Part shown: in pieces, positions 1-7,235 of the stretch
How positions within the stretch are numbered: position 1 is the stretch's first letter
How the letters are laid out: each line of letters begins with the position of its first letter
Source: Burkholderiales bacterium
Lineage (GTDB): Bacteria > Pseudomonadota > Gammaproteobacteria > Burkholderiales > Burkholderiaceae
NCBI GenBank assembly: GCA_903643055.1
Contig: CAHJWV010000006.1
Location: 1-10,045, forward strand
Reading direction: 5' to 3'
Length of the DNA: 10,045 nucleotides
Position numbers and translations under genes: made by a program
The notes under the pieces: generated by a model
What the model was told of the DNA's origin: nothing
Databases searched by the model: none
Seen by the model: only the letters and a program-made list of their open reading frames with translations

Positions 1-112
1 CGGCCGGCCCGCGCTCGATGCGCAGTTCGAGCGCCATGGCGGCGCGGCGCGTGCGGCGCAAGGCGCGGAACTGCTGGCGCATTTGCGTGCGGCGGCACGG
101 CGTGCGGCATGA
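1..112 (+). CDS. C-terminal end of an unidentified protein (partial, 5' end outside window)
   Basis: An open frame enters from the left edge (codons from base 2) and ends at TGA 110-112, giving 36 residues. Third codon positions are mostly G or C, as in the real genes here. The peptide is a charged, Ala/Arg-rich helical tail (...AELLAHLRAAARRAA), typical of the end of a cytosolic enzyme, but there is no motif to name a family. The gene lies upstream of the TolC operon on the same strand with a gap of about 139 bases, so it may or may not belong to the same functional cluster. The other two plus-strand frames are less gene-like over this stretch. Confidence 0.5.
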   Translation, partial: GRPALDAQFERHGGAARAAQGAELLAHLRAAARRAA

Positions 113-251
113 GTTGCGCTGCAGGTAGGCCAGGGCCTGCGGCGGCTGCACCGTTCGCCCTCCAACGATCGGCGCAGGCGCTCAGTCATCACGATGAGCT
201 TTAACGAACACACCGAGATGTCCATCGATCACCCGTCAGAGGAGAGATGAT

Positions 252-1787
252 TTGAATACCAACGCTTCGACTCGTTCCCGCCAGCGTGATGCGGCGCCTC
301 GCCGCCTTTTGCTGGCGTCGCTGGTAGCTTTGGGGCTGGCCGGCTGCGCCGTGCAGCCGCAAAGCCTGAGCCTCGCCGAGCGCGAGGCCACATGGCGCAG
401 CGACCGCGAAGCGATGTTCACGCAGCAAGAGCCGGTGCAAGGCGCGGTGACGCTGGATGAAGCGATGGCGCGGGCCATCAAATACAACCTCGATCACCGG
501 CTGAAGCTGATGGAAGAGGCGGTGGCCCAACGCCAACTCGACCTGTCGAACACCGAACTGCTGCCCAAGCTGGTGGCGTCGGCGGGCTACACCGGGCGCG
601 ATAACGAGCTGGCTTCGTCATCGCGCGATGTCGCCACGCGCACGCAGTCGCTGGTGCCGTCGACATCGACCGACAGCAACCGCCGCACCGCCGACCTCGC
701 GCTGTCATGGAATGTGCTGGACTTCGGCGTCAGCTACTACGGCGCACGGCAGCAGGCCGACCGCTGGCTGGTCGCGCAAGAGCGGCGCCGCAAGGTGCTG
801 CACATGCTGATGCAGCAGACGCGGCAGGCGTATTGGCAAGCGGTGGGCGCGCAGCAGCTCGAAGAGAAGATCGGCCCGGTGATCGAGCTGGCGCGCAAGG
901 CGCTGGCCGATGCGCGCAAGGTCGAGAATGAAAAGCTGCGCCAGCCTTTGGAGTCATTGAACTACCAGCGCCAGTTGCTCGACATCGTGCGCCAGCTCGA
1001 AGGCCTGCAGGATGAGCTGGCGCAGGCCAAGCCCAAGCTCGCGTCGGTGATGAACCTGTCGCCCGGCCAGCGCTTCAGCGTGGTCGTGCCGGCCGACACG
1101 GCGCTGCCGCCGATCGGCATCAGCACCGAGCAGATGGAACAGGCGGCGATGCTGAACCGGCCGGAGCTGATCGAGGCGCAATACAACGAGCGCATCGGCC
1201 TGCTCGAAACGCGCAAGGCGCTGGCGCGCCTCTTCCCCGGCATCGAGCTGAGCCTGGGCGGGCATTACGACAGCAACAGCTATCTCGTCAGCAACGAATG
1301 GAGCGAGGTCGGCCTGCGCGTCAGCTGGAACCTGTTCAACCTGTTGAATGCCCGCCAGATCCGCGGGCTGGCGCAGCTGCAGCTCGATGTCGCGAAGCAG
1401 CAGCGGCTCGCGCTGAGCATGGCGGTGCTGACGCAGGTGCATGTGGCGCACCTCGAATACCTCGGCCGTGCCCGCCAATACGAACGCACGCAGGAGCTGA
1501 ATACCGTCGAGCAGCGCATCTTGACGCAGACGCGCAATGCCGCGACCGCCAATGCCCAAGGCAAGCTCGACGAGGTGCGCGCCGCCGCCTCGGCGATGAT
1601 GGCCGAGCTGCGGCTGTATCAAAACTATGGCGCGGTGCAGGGCGCCTACGGCCAGATGATCGCAACGTTGGGCCTCGACCCGCTGCCCGACTCGGTGCCC
1701 TCGCATGACCTGAAGACCTTGGGCAACGCGGTGCATGCGTCGGAGATCGGCTGGCTCAAGACCGTCAATCCGCAGGGCGGGACATGA
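252..1787 (+). CDS. TolC-family outer-membrane efflux/secretion channel, lipoprotein
   Basis: A 511-residue protein of the TolC/OEP family, which forms trimeric channels across the outer membrane and periplasm for tripartite pumps and type I secretion. A lipoprotein signal is visible: Arg-rich start, hydrophobic stretch, then lipobox LAGC with Cys32 as the predicted lipidated residue. Two OEP repeats follow. The first contains the strand-turn motif LSWNVLDFGVSYYGARQQAD and long coiled-coil helices (about 150-270). The second has the matching LRVSWNLFNLLNARQIRGLA motif and helices (about 365-480). The start is TTG at 252, chosen because GAGGAG at about 238-244 is well spaced and the signal peptide follows directly. 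An ATG at 247 in another frame gives only ATG-ATT-TGA. The stop overlaps the next start (ATGA), so it leads an operon with two HlyD adaptors and an M50 protein. No convincing -35/-10 pair was found in 113-251. The family is secure; the substrate is unknown. Confidence 0.93.
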   Translation: MNTNASTRSRQRDAAPRRLLLASLVALGLAGCAVQPQSLSLAEREATWRSDREAMFTQQEPVQGAVTLDEAMARAIKYNLDHRLKLMEEAVAQRQLDLSNTELLPKLVASAGYTGRDNELASSSRDVATRTQSLVPSTSTDSNRRTADLALSWNVLDFGVSYYGARQQADRWLVAQERRRKVLHMLMQQTRQAYWQAVGAQQLEEKIGPVIELARKALADARKVENEKLRQPLESLNYQRQLLDIVRQLEGLQDELAQAKPKLASVMNLSPGQRFSVVVPADTALPPIGISTEQMEQAAMLNRPELIEAQYNERIGLLETRKALARLFPGIELSLGGHYDSNSYLVSNEWSEVGLRVSWNLFNLLNARQIRGLAQLQLDVAKQQRLALSMAVLTQVHVAHLEYLGRARQYERTQELNTVEQRILTQTRNAATANAQGKLDEVRAAASAMMAELRLYQNYGAVQGAYGQMIATLGLDPLPDSVPSHDLKTLGNAVHASEIGWLKTVNPQGGT

Positions 1788-2650
1788 GAGCAGCGAGGCA
1801 CGATGTCGACCTCACGTCGACGGCCTGGCGGATGAATCGGCCTCTGTGGAGCGCATGGGCCATGTTGATAACGCTTCAAATGAGCGGTACGGTATTGGCG
1901 CAAAAAAGCATGCTGGTGCCGGTGGTTCAGGCTTCGGGCCAGTCGTCGACCCAATCATCCGCCTCCAGCCTGGCGATCGACCGCGAGGGCCGCATCCGCA
2001 CGCAATTGGGCTCGCGCAATTCGGTGACCTTGTCGGCCGAGCTGGCCGCGCGCATCTCCAGCCTGCCACTGCGCGATGGCGATTCGTTTCGCACCGGCCA
2101 GGCGCTGGTCGGCTTTGATTGCGCGCTCTACCAAAGCCAGCTGCACAAGGCCGAAGCGGCGACCGAAGCGGCGACCGCGATGGTCCGCTCGAACCAGCGC
2201 CTGCTGGAGCTGAACTCGATCGGTGCTTATGAGCTGGAGCAGGCGCAGGCGCGATTGAAGGAGGCGCAGGCCGAGGTGGCGAGTTCACGCATCCTGGTCA
2301 GCCGCTGCACGATTGCTGCGCCGTTCACCGGCCGGGTGGCGAAGCGCCATGTCGCGGCCCATCAATACGTGACGCCGGGCAATGCCTTGCTCGACATCAT
2401 CGAGACCAGCCAGCTGGAGCTGCAGATGATCGTGCCGTCGAAATGGCTGGCGTGGCTGAAGCCGGGTGCCGTGCTGACGGTGCAGGTCGATGAATTGGGC
2501 AAGAGCTATCCGGCCAAGGTGCAGCGTCTGGGCGCGCAGATCGACCCGGTGAGCCAGTCGATCGCGGTGGTCGGCGTGATCGATGGCAACCAGCCGGGCC
2601 TGCTCGCCGGCATGAGCGGCTGGGCGGTGTTTGCCGAGCCGAGGCCCTGA
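1784..2650 (+). CDS. Periplasmic adaptor (membrane fusion protein) of HlyD/RND type, secreted
   Basis: A 288-residue adaptor that would bridge an inner-membrane component to the TolC-type channel encoded just upstream. A signal peptide is visible (residues about 17-40, ending VLA before QKS), so the protein is periplasmic rather than membrane-anchored. Module order is typical: first lipoyl half with the AARISSLPLRDGDSFRTGQ pattern, a short alpha-hairpin (about residues 120-168), second lipoyl half (IAAPFTGRVAKRHVAAHQYV), then a beta-barrel/membrane-proximal part (SQLELQMIVPSKWLAWLKPG onward). The ATG at 1784 overlaps the tolC-like stop as ATGA, suggesting translational coupling. An internal ATG at 1832 gives a more usual short n-region for the signal peptide and could be the true start. 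The hairpin contains a 12-bp tandem duplication. It is shorter than most RND adaptors (about 350-400 residues), consistent with a simplified hairpin. No RND pump lies beside it. Confidence 0.9.
   Translation: MRAARHDVDLTSTAWRMNRPLWSAWAMLITLQMSGTVLAQKSMLVPVVQASGQSSTQSSASSLAIDREGRIRTQLGSRNSVTLSAELAARISSLPLRDGDSFRTGQALVGFDCALYQSQLHKAEAATEAATAMVRSNQRLLELNSIGAYELEQAQARLKEAQAEVASSRILVSRCTIAAPFTGRVAKRHVAAHQYVTPGNALLDIIETSQLELQMIVPSKWLAWLKPGAVLTVQVDELGKSYPAKVQRLGAQIDPVSQSIAVVGVIDGNQPGLLAGMSGWAVFAEPRP
2153..2176. repeat. Two perfect tandem copies of a 12-bp unit inside the adaptor gene
   Basis: GAAGCGGCGACC occurs twice head to tail and encodes EAATEAAT in the alpha-hairpin of the adaptor. The unit is a multiple of three, so the frame is kept. 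It lengthens the helix by four residues and is probably a slippage duplication tolerated in a coiled-coil helix. Confidence 0.85.
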
Positions 2651-2655
2651 CCGCG

Positions 2656-4038
2656 ATGGTGCGCGAACCCCTTCCTCTGAACGAACCGCTGAATGGGCCA
2701 CCGATCGAGCCCCAGGGCGACGCGATGTTGCCACTGGTGGCCTTGCTGCAGCTGGGCCGCCGCGCGCGCGAAGCACCCTCGCCCGAGGTGCTGGGCTTTG
2801 TGATCGTCAACGAGAGCTTGCAGTTGCTGGCCTATCGGCAGGCCGCGCTGTGGACCGAGCTCGGCATCGGCCAGGTGGCTGCGCTGTCGGGCCTGCCGCA
2901 GGTCGAGCCCACCGCGCCTTATGTGCAATGGCTTTCGGCCTTGTGCCGGCATCTGCGGCGTGTGCAGCCGCAGGCTGGTGGTGTGGATGCGGCGGCTTTG
3001 CCCGCTGCCTTGCGCGAGGAATGGGCGCATTGGCTGCCGCCGCAGGCGCTGTGGCTGCCGTTGGGGCGCGAAGGGGAAGCGGCGGTCGGCGGCCTGCTGC
3101 TCGCGCGTGACGAGGCGGGGTCCGACCATGAGCTGGCGCTGCTGAAAGAGCTGGGCCATGTCTACGGCCATGCGCTGGCCGGCTTCGTGCCACGCCGGCC
3201 CTGGCATCAACAGTTGCTCGGCTGGCTGCGCAGCGCGAAGGCCCGGCGCCGGCTCGCGCTGGCGGCTTTGCTGCTGTGCGTGCTGCCGGTGCGGCTGACG
3301 GTGCTGGCGCCGGCCGAGGTGTCGCCGGTCGAGCCGTTCATGGTGCGCGCGCCGCTCGATGGCGTGATCGACCGTTTCGATGTGCGGCCGAACGAGGCCG
3401 TGCAGGCCGGCACGCCGCTGTTCAATCTCGATACGACGATGCTGCGCGCTCGCATGGAGTTAGCTCGGCGCGCGGTCGACACCGCGCAAGAGGAATACCG
3501 CCAGTCGGCCCAGCTGGCCGTCACCAGCGAAAAGAGCCGCGCCGAGACGGCGCTGCGCCGCGGCAAGCTGCAGGAAAAGGCGGTCGAGATGGACTACACC
3601 GCGGCGCAGTTCGAGCGCGTGCAGGTCAAGGCCGACCGCAGCGGCATCGCGGTGTTCGCCGACACCAACGATTGGGTTGGCAAGGCGGTGACGCTGGGCG
3701 AGCGCGTGCTGTTGGTGGCCGACCCGGCGAAGGTGGAACTCACGGCCTGGATGCCCGCAGCCGATCAACTGCCGGTCGCACCCGGCGACACCTTGATGCT
3801 GTACCCGCAAGGCTCACCGCTCAGCGGCTTCGAGGCGCGCATCACCAGCGTGGCTTATCGCGCCGAAGTCACGCGCGAAGGCTATCTGGCTTATCGCTTG
3901 AAGGCGGCCTTCGTGCCCGGCCCGGCGATGCCACGCATTGGCCAGCTCGGCACGGCGCGGCTGAACGGCGGCTGGGCGCCGTTGATCTATGTGGCACTTC
4001 GCCGCCCGCTCGCGGTGGTGCGGCAATGGGTCGGATAA
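2656..4038 (+). CDS. HlyD-family adaptor with GAF-like cytosolic N-terminal domain
   Basis: A 460-residue protein in three parts. Residues about 24-180 resemble a GAF-type sensor fold: an early strand GFVIVNESLQLLAYRQAALW, a later PLGREGEAAVGGLLLARD, and a closing helix LLKELGHVYGHALAG. One transmembrane helix follows at about 199-217, with flanking Arg/Lys (AKARRR) that place the N-terminus in the cytosol. The periplasmic remainder is HlyD-like: first lipoyl half (VRAPLDGVIDRFDVRPNEAV), alpha-hairpin about 262-320, second lipoyl half (VKADRSGIAVFADTNDWVGK), and beta-barrel domain to about 440. The ATG at 2656 lies 5 bases after the previous stop, so the genes are probably coupled; the Shine-Dalgarno is weak and an internal ATG (codon 24) is possible. 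HlyD assignment is firm; the GAF call rests on pattern only. It may sense a cytosolic ligand or dock another protein to the export complex. Confidence 0.9.
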   Translation: MVREPLPLNEPLNGPPIEPQGDAMLPLVALLQLGRRAREAPSPEVLGFVIVNESLQLLAYRQAALWTELGIGQVAALSGLPQVEPTAPYVQWLSALCRHLRRVQPQAGGVDAAALPAALREEWAHWLPPQALWLPLGREGEAAVGGLLLARDEAGSDHELALLKELGHVYGHALAGFVPRRPWHQQLLGWLRSAKARRRLALAALLLCVLPVRLTVLAPAEVSPVEPFMVRAPLDGVIDRFDVRPNEAVQAGTPLFNLDTTMLRARMELARRAVDTAQEEYRQSAQLAVTSEKSRAETALRRGKLQEKAVEMDYTAAQFERVQVKADRSGIAVFADTNDWVGKAVTLGERVLLVADPAKVELTAWMPAADQLPVAPGDTLMLYPQGSPLSGFEARITSVAYRAEVTREGYLAYRLKAAFVPGPAMPRIGQLGTARLNGGWAPLIYVALRRPLAVVRQWVG

Positions 4039-4075
4039 GGGCCTGGTTGAAGGCCGCGGTGTGGGCCGCAAGCTC

Positions 4076-6211
4076 ATGTCGATGACGCAACATCCCTTGC
4101 TGCCGTCGCTGCGCCAAGACCTGGCGCTGCACCCCGGCGCGGCCGCCGCCGATGGCTCGCCGACCTGGACGCTGCACGACCCGGCCAGCAACCGCTTCTA
4201 TGCATTGAGCTGGCCGGCCTTCGAGCTGCTGTCGCGTTGGGCGCTGGGCACGGCCGAGGCGGTGATCGCGGCGGTCAACCGCGAGACCACCTTGCGTGTG
4301 CAGGCTGCCGACCTGGAAGGGCTGCTGCGCATGCTGGTGGGCAGCCACCTGCTGGTGGCTCGCAGTGCGCAAGACACACAGCACTTTGCCGCGCAGGCGC
4401 GGGCGCGACTGCTGACGCCCTCGCAATGGCTGCTGAAGAACTACCTCTTTTTCCGGGTGCCCTTGCTGCGGCCGATGCGTTGGCTGCAGCAGTCCAGCCG
4501 CTGGGTGGACTGGGCGTTTCACCCGGCGTTTTGGGTCGGCATCCTGCTGTTGTCGCTGCTCGGGCTGGTGATGGCTTCGCGCCATTGGGATGAATTCACC
4601 CACACCTTCACTTCGTATGCGAGTTGGGAAGGCGTGCTGGCGATCAGCCTCGCGTTGAGCGTTGCCAAGGTCTTGCACGAGCTCGGGCATGCCTTCACGG
4701 CAACGCGGTATGGCTGCCGCGTGCCGACGATGGGCATCGCCTTTCTGGTGATGTGGCCGGTGCTCTACACCGACACCAACGAAGCCTGGAAACTGACTTC
4801 GCGCCGGCAGCGCCTGGCCATCGGCGCGGCTGGCATGCTGAGCGAGCTGGCCCTGGCGGCCGTGGCGCTGACTGCGTGGAGCCTGATGCCCGACACGCCG
4901 GCCTTCGGCCCGCTGCGTTCGGGGGCGTTTTTGCTTGCCACCACCACCTGGCTGCTGACCTTGGCGATCAACGCCAGCCCGTTCATGCGCTTCGATGGCT
5001 ACTTCCTGTTGTCGGATGCACTGAACCTGCCGAACTTGCATGAGCGCGCGTTTGCACAAGGCCGCTGGTGGCTGCGCGAGCGCCTGTTCGGCTGGAGCGA
5101 CGCGCCGCCCGAGCACTTCTCGCCGGGCCGGCGCCGCTTTCTGATCGGCTTTGCCTTGGCGACCTGGGTTTACCGGCTGGTGCTGTTCTTCGGCATCGCG
5201 CTGGTCGTCTATCACCTGTTCTTCAAGGCGCTCGGCTTGCTGCTGATGGCGGTGGAACTGGGCTGGTTCATTGCCCGGCCTGCGTGGCGCGAGGCGCGGG
5301 TGTGGTGGGCGCGCAGGGGCGATGGCGCCTGGAAGGGGGCTGCGGGGCGCACGCTGTTCATCGCGGGCGCGGTGCTGGCCCTGCTGTGCTGGCCCTGGCC
5401 CGCCACGGTGCGTGCGCCGGCGGTGTGGGGCGCGCAGCAGTCGCAGGCCGTGTATGTGCCATATGCCGGGCGCATCGAGACCGAATTGCCGCGTGCCGGG
5501 CAAAGGGTGCGCGCGGGTGATGAGTTAGCTCGGCTGGCTTCGCCCGATCTGGCTTACCGGCTGGCCGTGGCTCAGGCCCGCGAGCAGCAATTGCAATGGC
5601 AATTGACGCAGCAGCCGTTTGATGGGGAGCTGATGTCGGCCGGCCCTGCGCTGAGAAAGCATTGGGAATCGGCGGTCGAAGAGGTCGCGGGCCTGGCGCT
5701 GGAGCAGCAGCGGCTGGTCTTGCGCGCGCCGTTCGATGGCACGGTGGTCGATGTGGCCGACGACGCAGGCATCGGCAGCTGGCTGCCGGCCGGGGAGCGG
5801 CTGCTGCAGGTCGTCGGGCCCCACGGCACCAAGGCCGATGCCTTCATCGACGAAGCTTCGATGCAGCGCCTGGATGCCCAAGGCATGACGGCTCGATTCG
5901 TGCCACAGGCGCTGGATGCTGCGCGCGTGAACTGCAATGTGATCCGACTCGATGCGGTGCCGCTTGCGCAACTTGATCAGCCGAGCGTCGCCAGCCCCTA
6001 TGGCGGTGAGATCGCCGCCAAGCTGGGCGCCGATCACCGCCTGGTGCCGATGGAATCGACCTTCCGCGTCAGGCTCGAAGGCTGCGACCTGACCCAGGCG
6101 CCGCGCAGCGAAATTCCCGGTACCGCGTTGCTGCAAGGCGCGAGCCGCTCGTGGGCGATGCAGGGCGCTCGTTGGCTGGCGAACCTGGCGCGGCGGGAGA
6201 TGGCGTGGTGA
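4076..6211 (+). CDS. M50 (site-2 protease type) membrane protein with PqqD/RRE-like N-terminus and HlyD-like C-terminus
   Basis: A 711-residue multidomain inner-membrane protein. Residues about 14-95 look like a PqqD-like winged-helix/RRE domain (WTLHDPASNRFYALSWPAFE, then GLLRMLVGSHLL). The membrane part (about 150-442, roughly eight hydrophobic segments) carries the zinc motif HELGH at 201-205 and the second-ligand motif FDGYFLLSD with Asp307, as in M50 'putative peptide zinc metalloproteases'; the catalytic residues look intact. From about 458 a HlyD-type module follows: lipoyl half (YVPYAGRIETELPRAGQRV), short hairpin, second half (LRAPFDGTVVDVADDAGIG), then beta-barrel. The frame is open from 3989, but that start overlaps the previous gene by 50 bases. 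ATG 4076 leaves a 37-base gap and begins just before the folded domain, though its Shine-Dalgarno is weak; ATG 4082 is an alternative. It is last in the operon. It may cleave a substrate, or be the membrane core of the exporter; neither is shown. Confidence 0.9.
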   Translation: MSMTQHPLLPSLRQDLALHPGAAAADGSPTWTLHDPASNRFYALSWPAFELLSRWALGTAEAVIAAVNRETTLRVQAADLEGLLRMLVGSHLLVARSAQDTQHFAAQARARLLTPSQWLLKNYLFFRVPLLRPMRWLQQSSRWVDWAFHPAFWVGILLLSLLGLVMASRHWDEFTHTFTSYASWEGVLAISLALSVAKVLHELGHAFTATRYGCRVPTMGIAFLVMWPVLYTDTNEAWKLTSRRQRLAIGAAGMLSELALAAVALTAWSLMPDTPAFGPLRSGAFLLATTTWLLTLAINASPFMRFDGYFLLSDALNLPNLHERAFAQGRWWLRERLFGWSDAPPEHFSPGRRRFLIGFALATWVYRLVLFFGIALVVYHLFFKALGLLLMAVELGWFIARPAWREARVWWARRGDGAWKGAAGRTLFIAGAVLALLCWPWPATVRAPAVWGAQQSQAVYVPYAGRIETELPRAGQRVRAGDELARLASPDLAYRLAVAQAREQQLQWQLTQQPFDGELMSAGPALRKHWESAVEEVAGLALEQQRLVLRAPFDGTVVDVADDAGIGSWLPAGERLLQVVGPHGTKADAFIDEASMQRLDAQGMTARFVPQALDAARVNCNVIRLDAVPLAQLDQPSVASPYGGEIAAKLGADHRLVPMESTFRVRLEGCDLTQAPRSEIPGTALLQGASRSWAMQGARWLANLARREMAW

Positions 6212-6345
6212 AGCGCGATCGCCCTCTGTGGCGCCATGGCCCGGGCTACCATGCAGTTCGTTGCCGGGGCGCGAAGAAAGGACCCCGCCTTCGCATCTGC
6301 TGCGTGACAAGCGGCTGAAGAGGCCGCTCGAAGAGCGACAGCGCC
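6212..6345. other. Convergent intergenic region with two mutually exclusive small hairpins
   Basis: The plus-strand operon and a minus-strand broken gene end head to head here. AGCGGC 6310-6315 pairs with GCCGCT 6323-6328 (7-base loop), and CGCTC 6325-6329 pairs with GAGCG 6333-6337 (3-base loop); the two overlap, so only one can form at a time. Neither is followed by a T-run on either strand, so a bidirectional intrinsic terminator is possible but weakly supported. Confidence 0.3.
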
Positions 6346-6897
6346 TTACTTCTTCTCGGAAGTGGAGGCCAGCGCTTCAACCGGCGCTGCGGCGGTGGCA
6401 GCCGCGTCTTCCGGGCGAGCCTTGGCGCCACGTGCCAGCCAGCCGGCGACGTCTTTGCCCAGCGTCACGGTGATCCGCTCGAAGATCGAGCAGCTGCCCT
6501 TGAAGCCCCCCAACGCACCGCCCCCTGAAGCCCTGTTCAACACCGTCGAGCTGGCCGTGCCATCGCTCTTTTCAGGTCGACCCGGATGCTCATGGACTTG
6601 CCGCCGCTCCAGGCGCCGCCGCCCAAACCGTGGGCCGACAGGATGGTGATTTGAACGAGGTTGCCGCCCTTCGCCTGGTCGGGCGTGGCGATCGATTGAA
6701 CGCTGTCACGGCGCCCGATCTCGGCCAAGGCGTAGTTCCCCAGCAGCATGTCGACGCTGCATTCTTTCTTTACCGCCGCCGGAAGGGCGCGGCAGGATCA
6801 ATTGGACCGGCAGCTGAAGGAAGTAGGTATCGGCGGCGAATGCGAATGCCGGAGCGAACAAGGCCACAACAATGGGGGCGAGGCAGGAAGGTTTCAT
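6346..6897 (-). pseudogene. Secreted protein of unknown function, broken by two frameshifts
   Basis: Three overlapping minus-strand frames join into one protein-like sequence of about 183 residues. The first part, from ATG at 6897, is a clean signal peptide (MKPSCLAPIVVALFAPAFAFA, cleavage before ADTYF). The middle part (VKKECSVDMLLGNYALAEIG ... GGGAWSGGKSMSIRVDLK) and the last part (GTASSTVLNRASGGGAL ... KDVAGWLARGAKA) read naturally only in their own frames. The first shift lies within about 6770-6797, with GGG 6785-6787 as a candidate extra base. The second fits a missing base in TTTT 6569-6572. The two shifts cancel in length, and the last part is back in the first frame. With them corrected, the product would be a small exported protein with cysteines near KKEC and GSCSI and a low-complexity Ala-rich tail. 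I recognise no family. Real decay and sequencing error both remain possible; a frameshift programmed at the AAAAG site is less likely, since it would not explain the first break. Confidence 0.6.
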
Positions 6898-7235
6898 GGA
6901 TGCAATTGCCGTATTGAAGGTGAGGCGGGCAGGGGCGATGCCCGAATGAAGAACAGACCTTGGGTGGTTCAATGAATCCGTTGGATGGGCGTGTTAGCCG
7001 CAGGCGCTGTCGCCAAGCAAGGAACGCAACGCATGTCGATCAGAGCGATCGCAGGTCGAGCCCGTTCAGCGCGCAGCGCGGATTGTGACGCGGGCTGGCT
7101 GCTTGTTCAGTGGACGCGAGGCGAAAAATCCGTCAGCAAAGGCGGCGGGCTTTTCGTGCTTCGGGCGTGGGCCCTCGCGCTATCGTTCGTGCATCGAAGC
7201 CGTTTCCATTTTGATCACCCGATCGGTACCAGCGC
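6898..7235. other. Intergenic region without a supported gene
   Basis: These 338 bases separate the stop of the glutaredoxin-like gene from the start of the broken secreted-protein gene, both on the minus strand. No frame here reads as a convincing protein. The visible structure is small: CGGGCA 6926-6931 pairs with TGCCCG 6939-6944 around a 7-base loop, about 30 bases upstream of the broken gene's ATG. I could not pick out a clear promoter or terminator. No repeat or RNA gene was recognised. Confidence 0.5.

Noticed and set aside
118..140. Possible terminator hairpin after the first partial gene
   Set aside because: GC-rich bases can pair only with a bulge and a two-base loop, and no T-run follows.
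954..1736. Minus-strand open frame of 260 codons opposite the TolC-type gene
   Set aside because: No recognisable motif and shadow-like composition; the plus strand encodes the conserved OEP repeats here.
3276..4085. Plus-strand open frame of 269 codons overlapping the GAF-HlyD gene
   Set aside because: Ala/Arg/Gly-rich out-of-frame shadow, no domain pattern, and wholly inside a well-supported gene.
3869..5503. Long minus-strand open frame of 544 codons opposite the M50 and HlyD genes
   Set aside because: Arg/Gln/His-rich composition typical of an antisense shadow in GC-rich DNA; the plus strand has clear M50 and HlyD motifs over the same bases.
6208..6318. Short plus-strand frame starting with GTG that overlaps the M50 stop (GTGA), about 36 codons
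   Set aside because: The overlap mimics translational coupling, but the peptide is Arg/Cys-rich with no signal, motif or typical codon use.
7127..7159. CGAAAA/TTTTCG inverted ends downstream of the glutaredoxin-like gene
   Set aside because: Only six A/T-rich pairs around a loop of about 20 bases; too weak for a terminator call.
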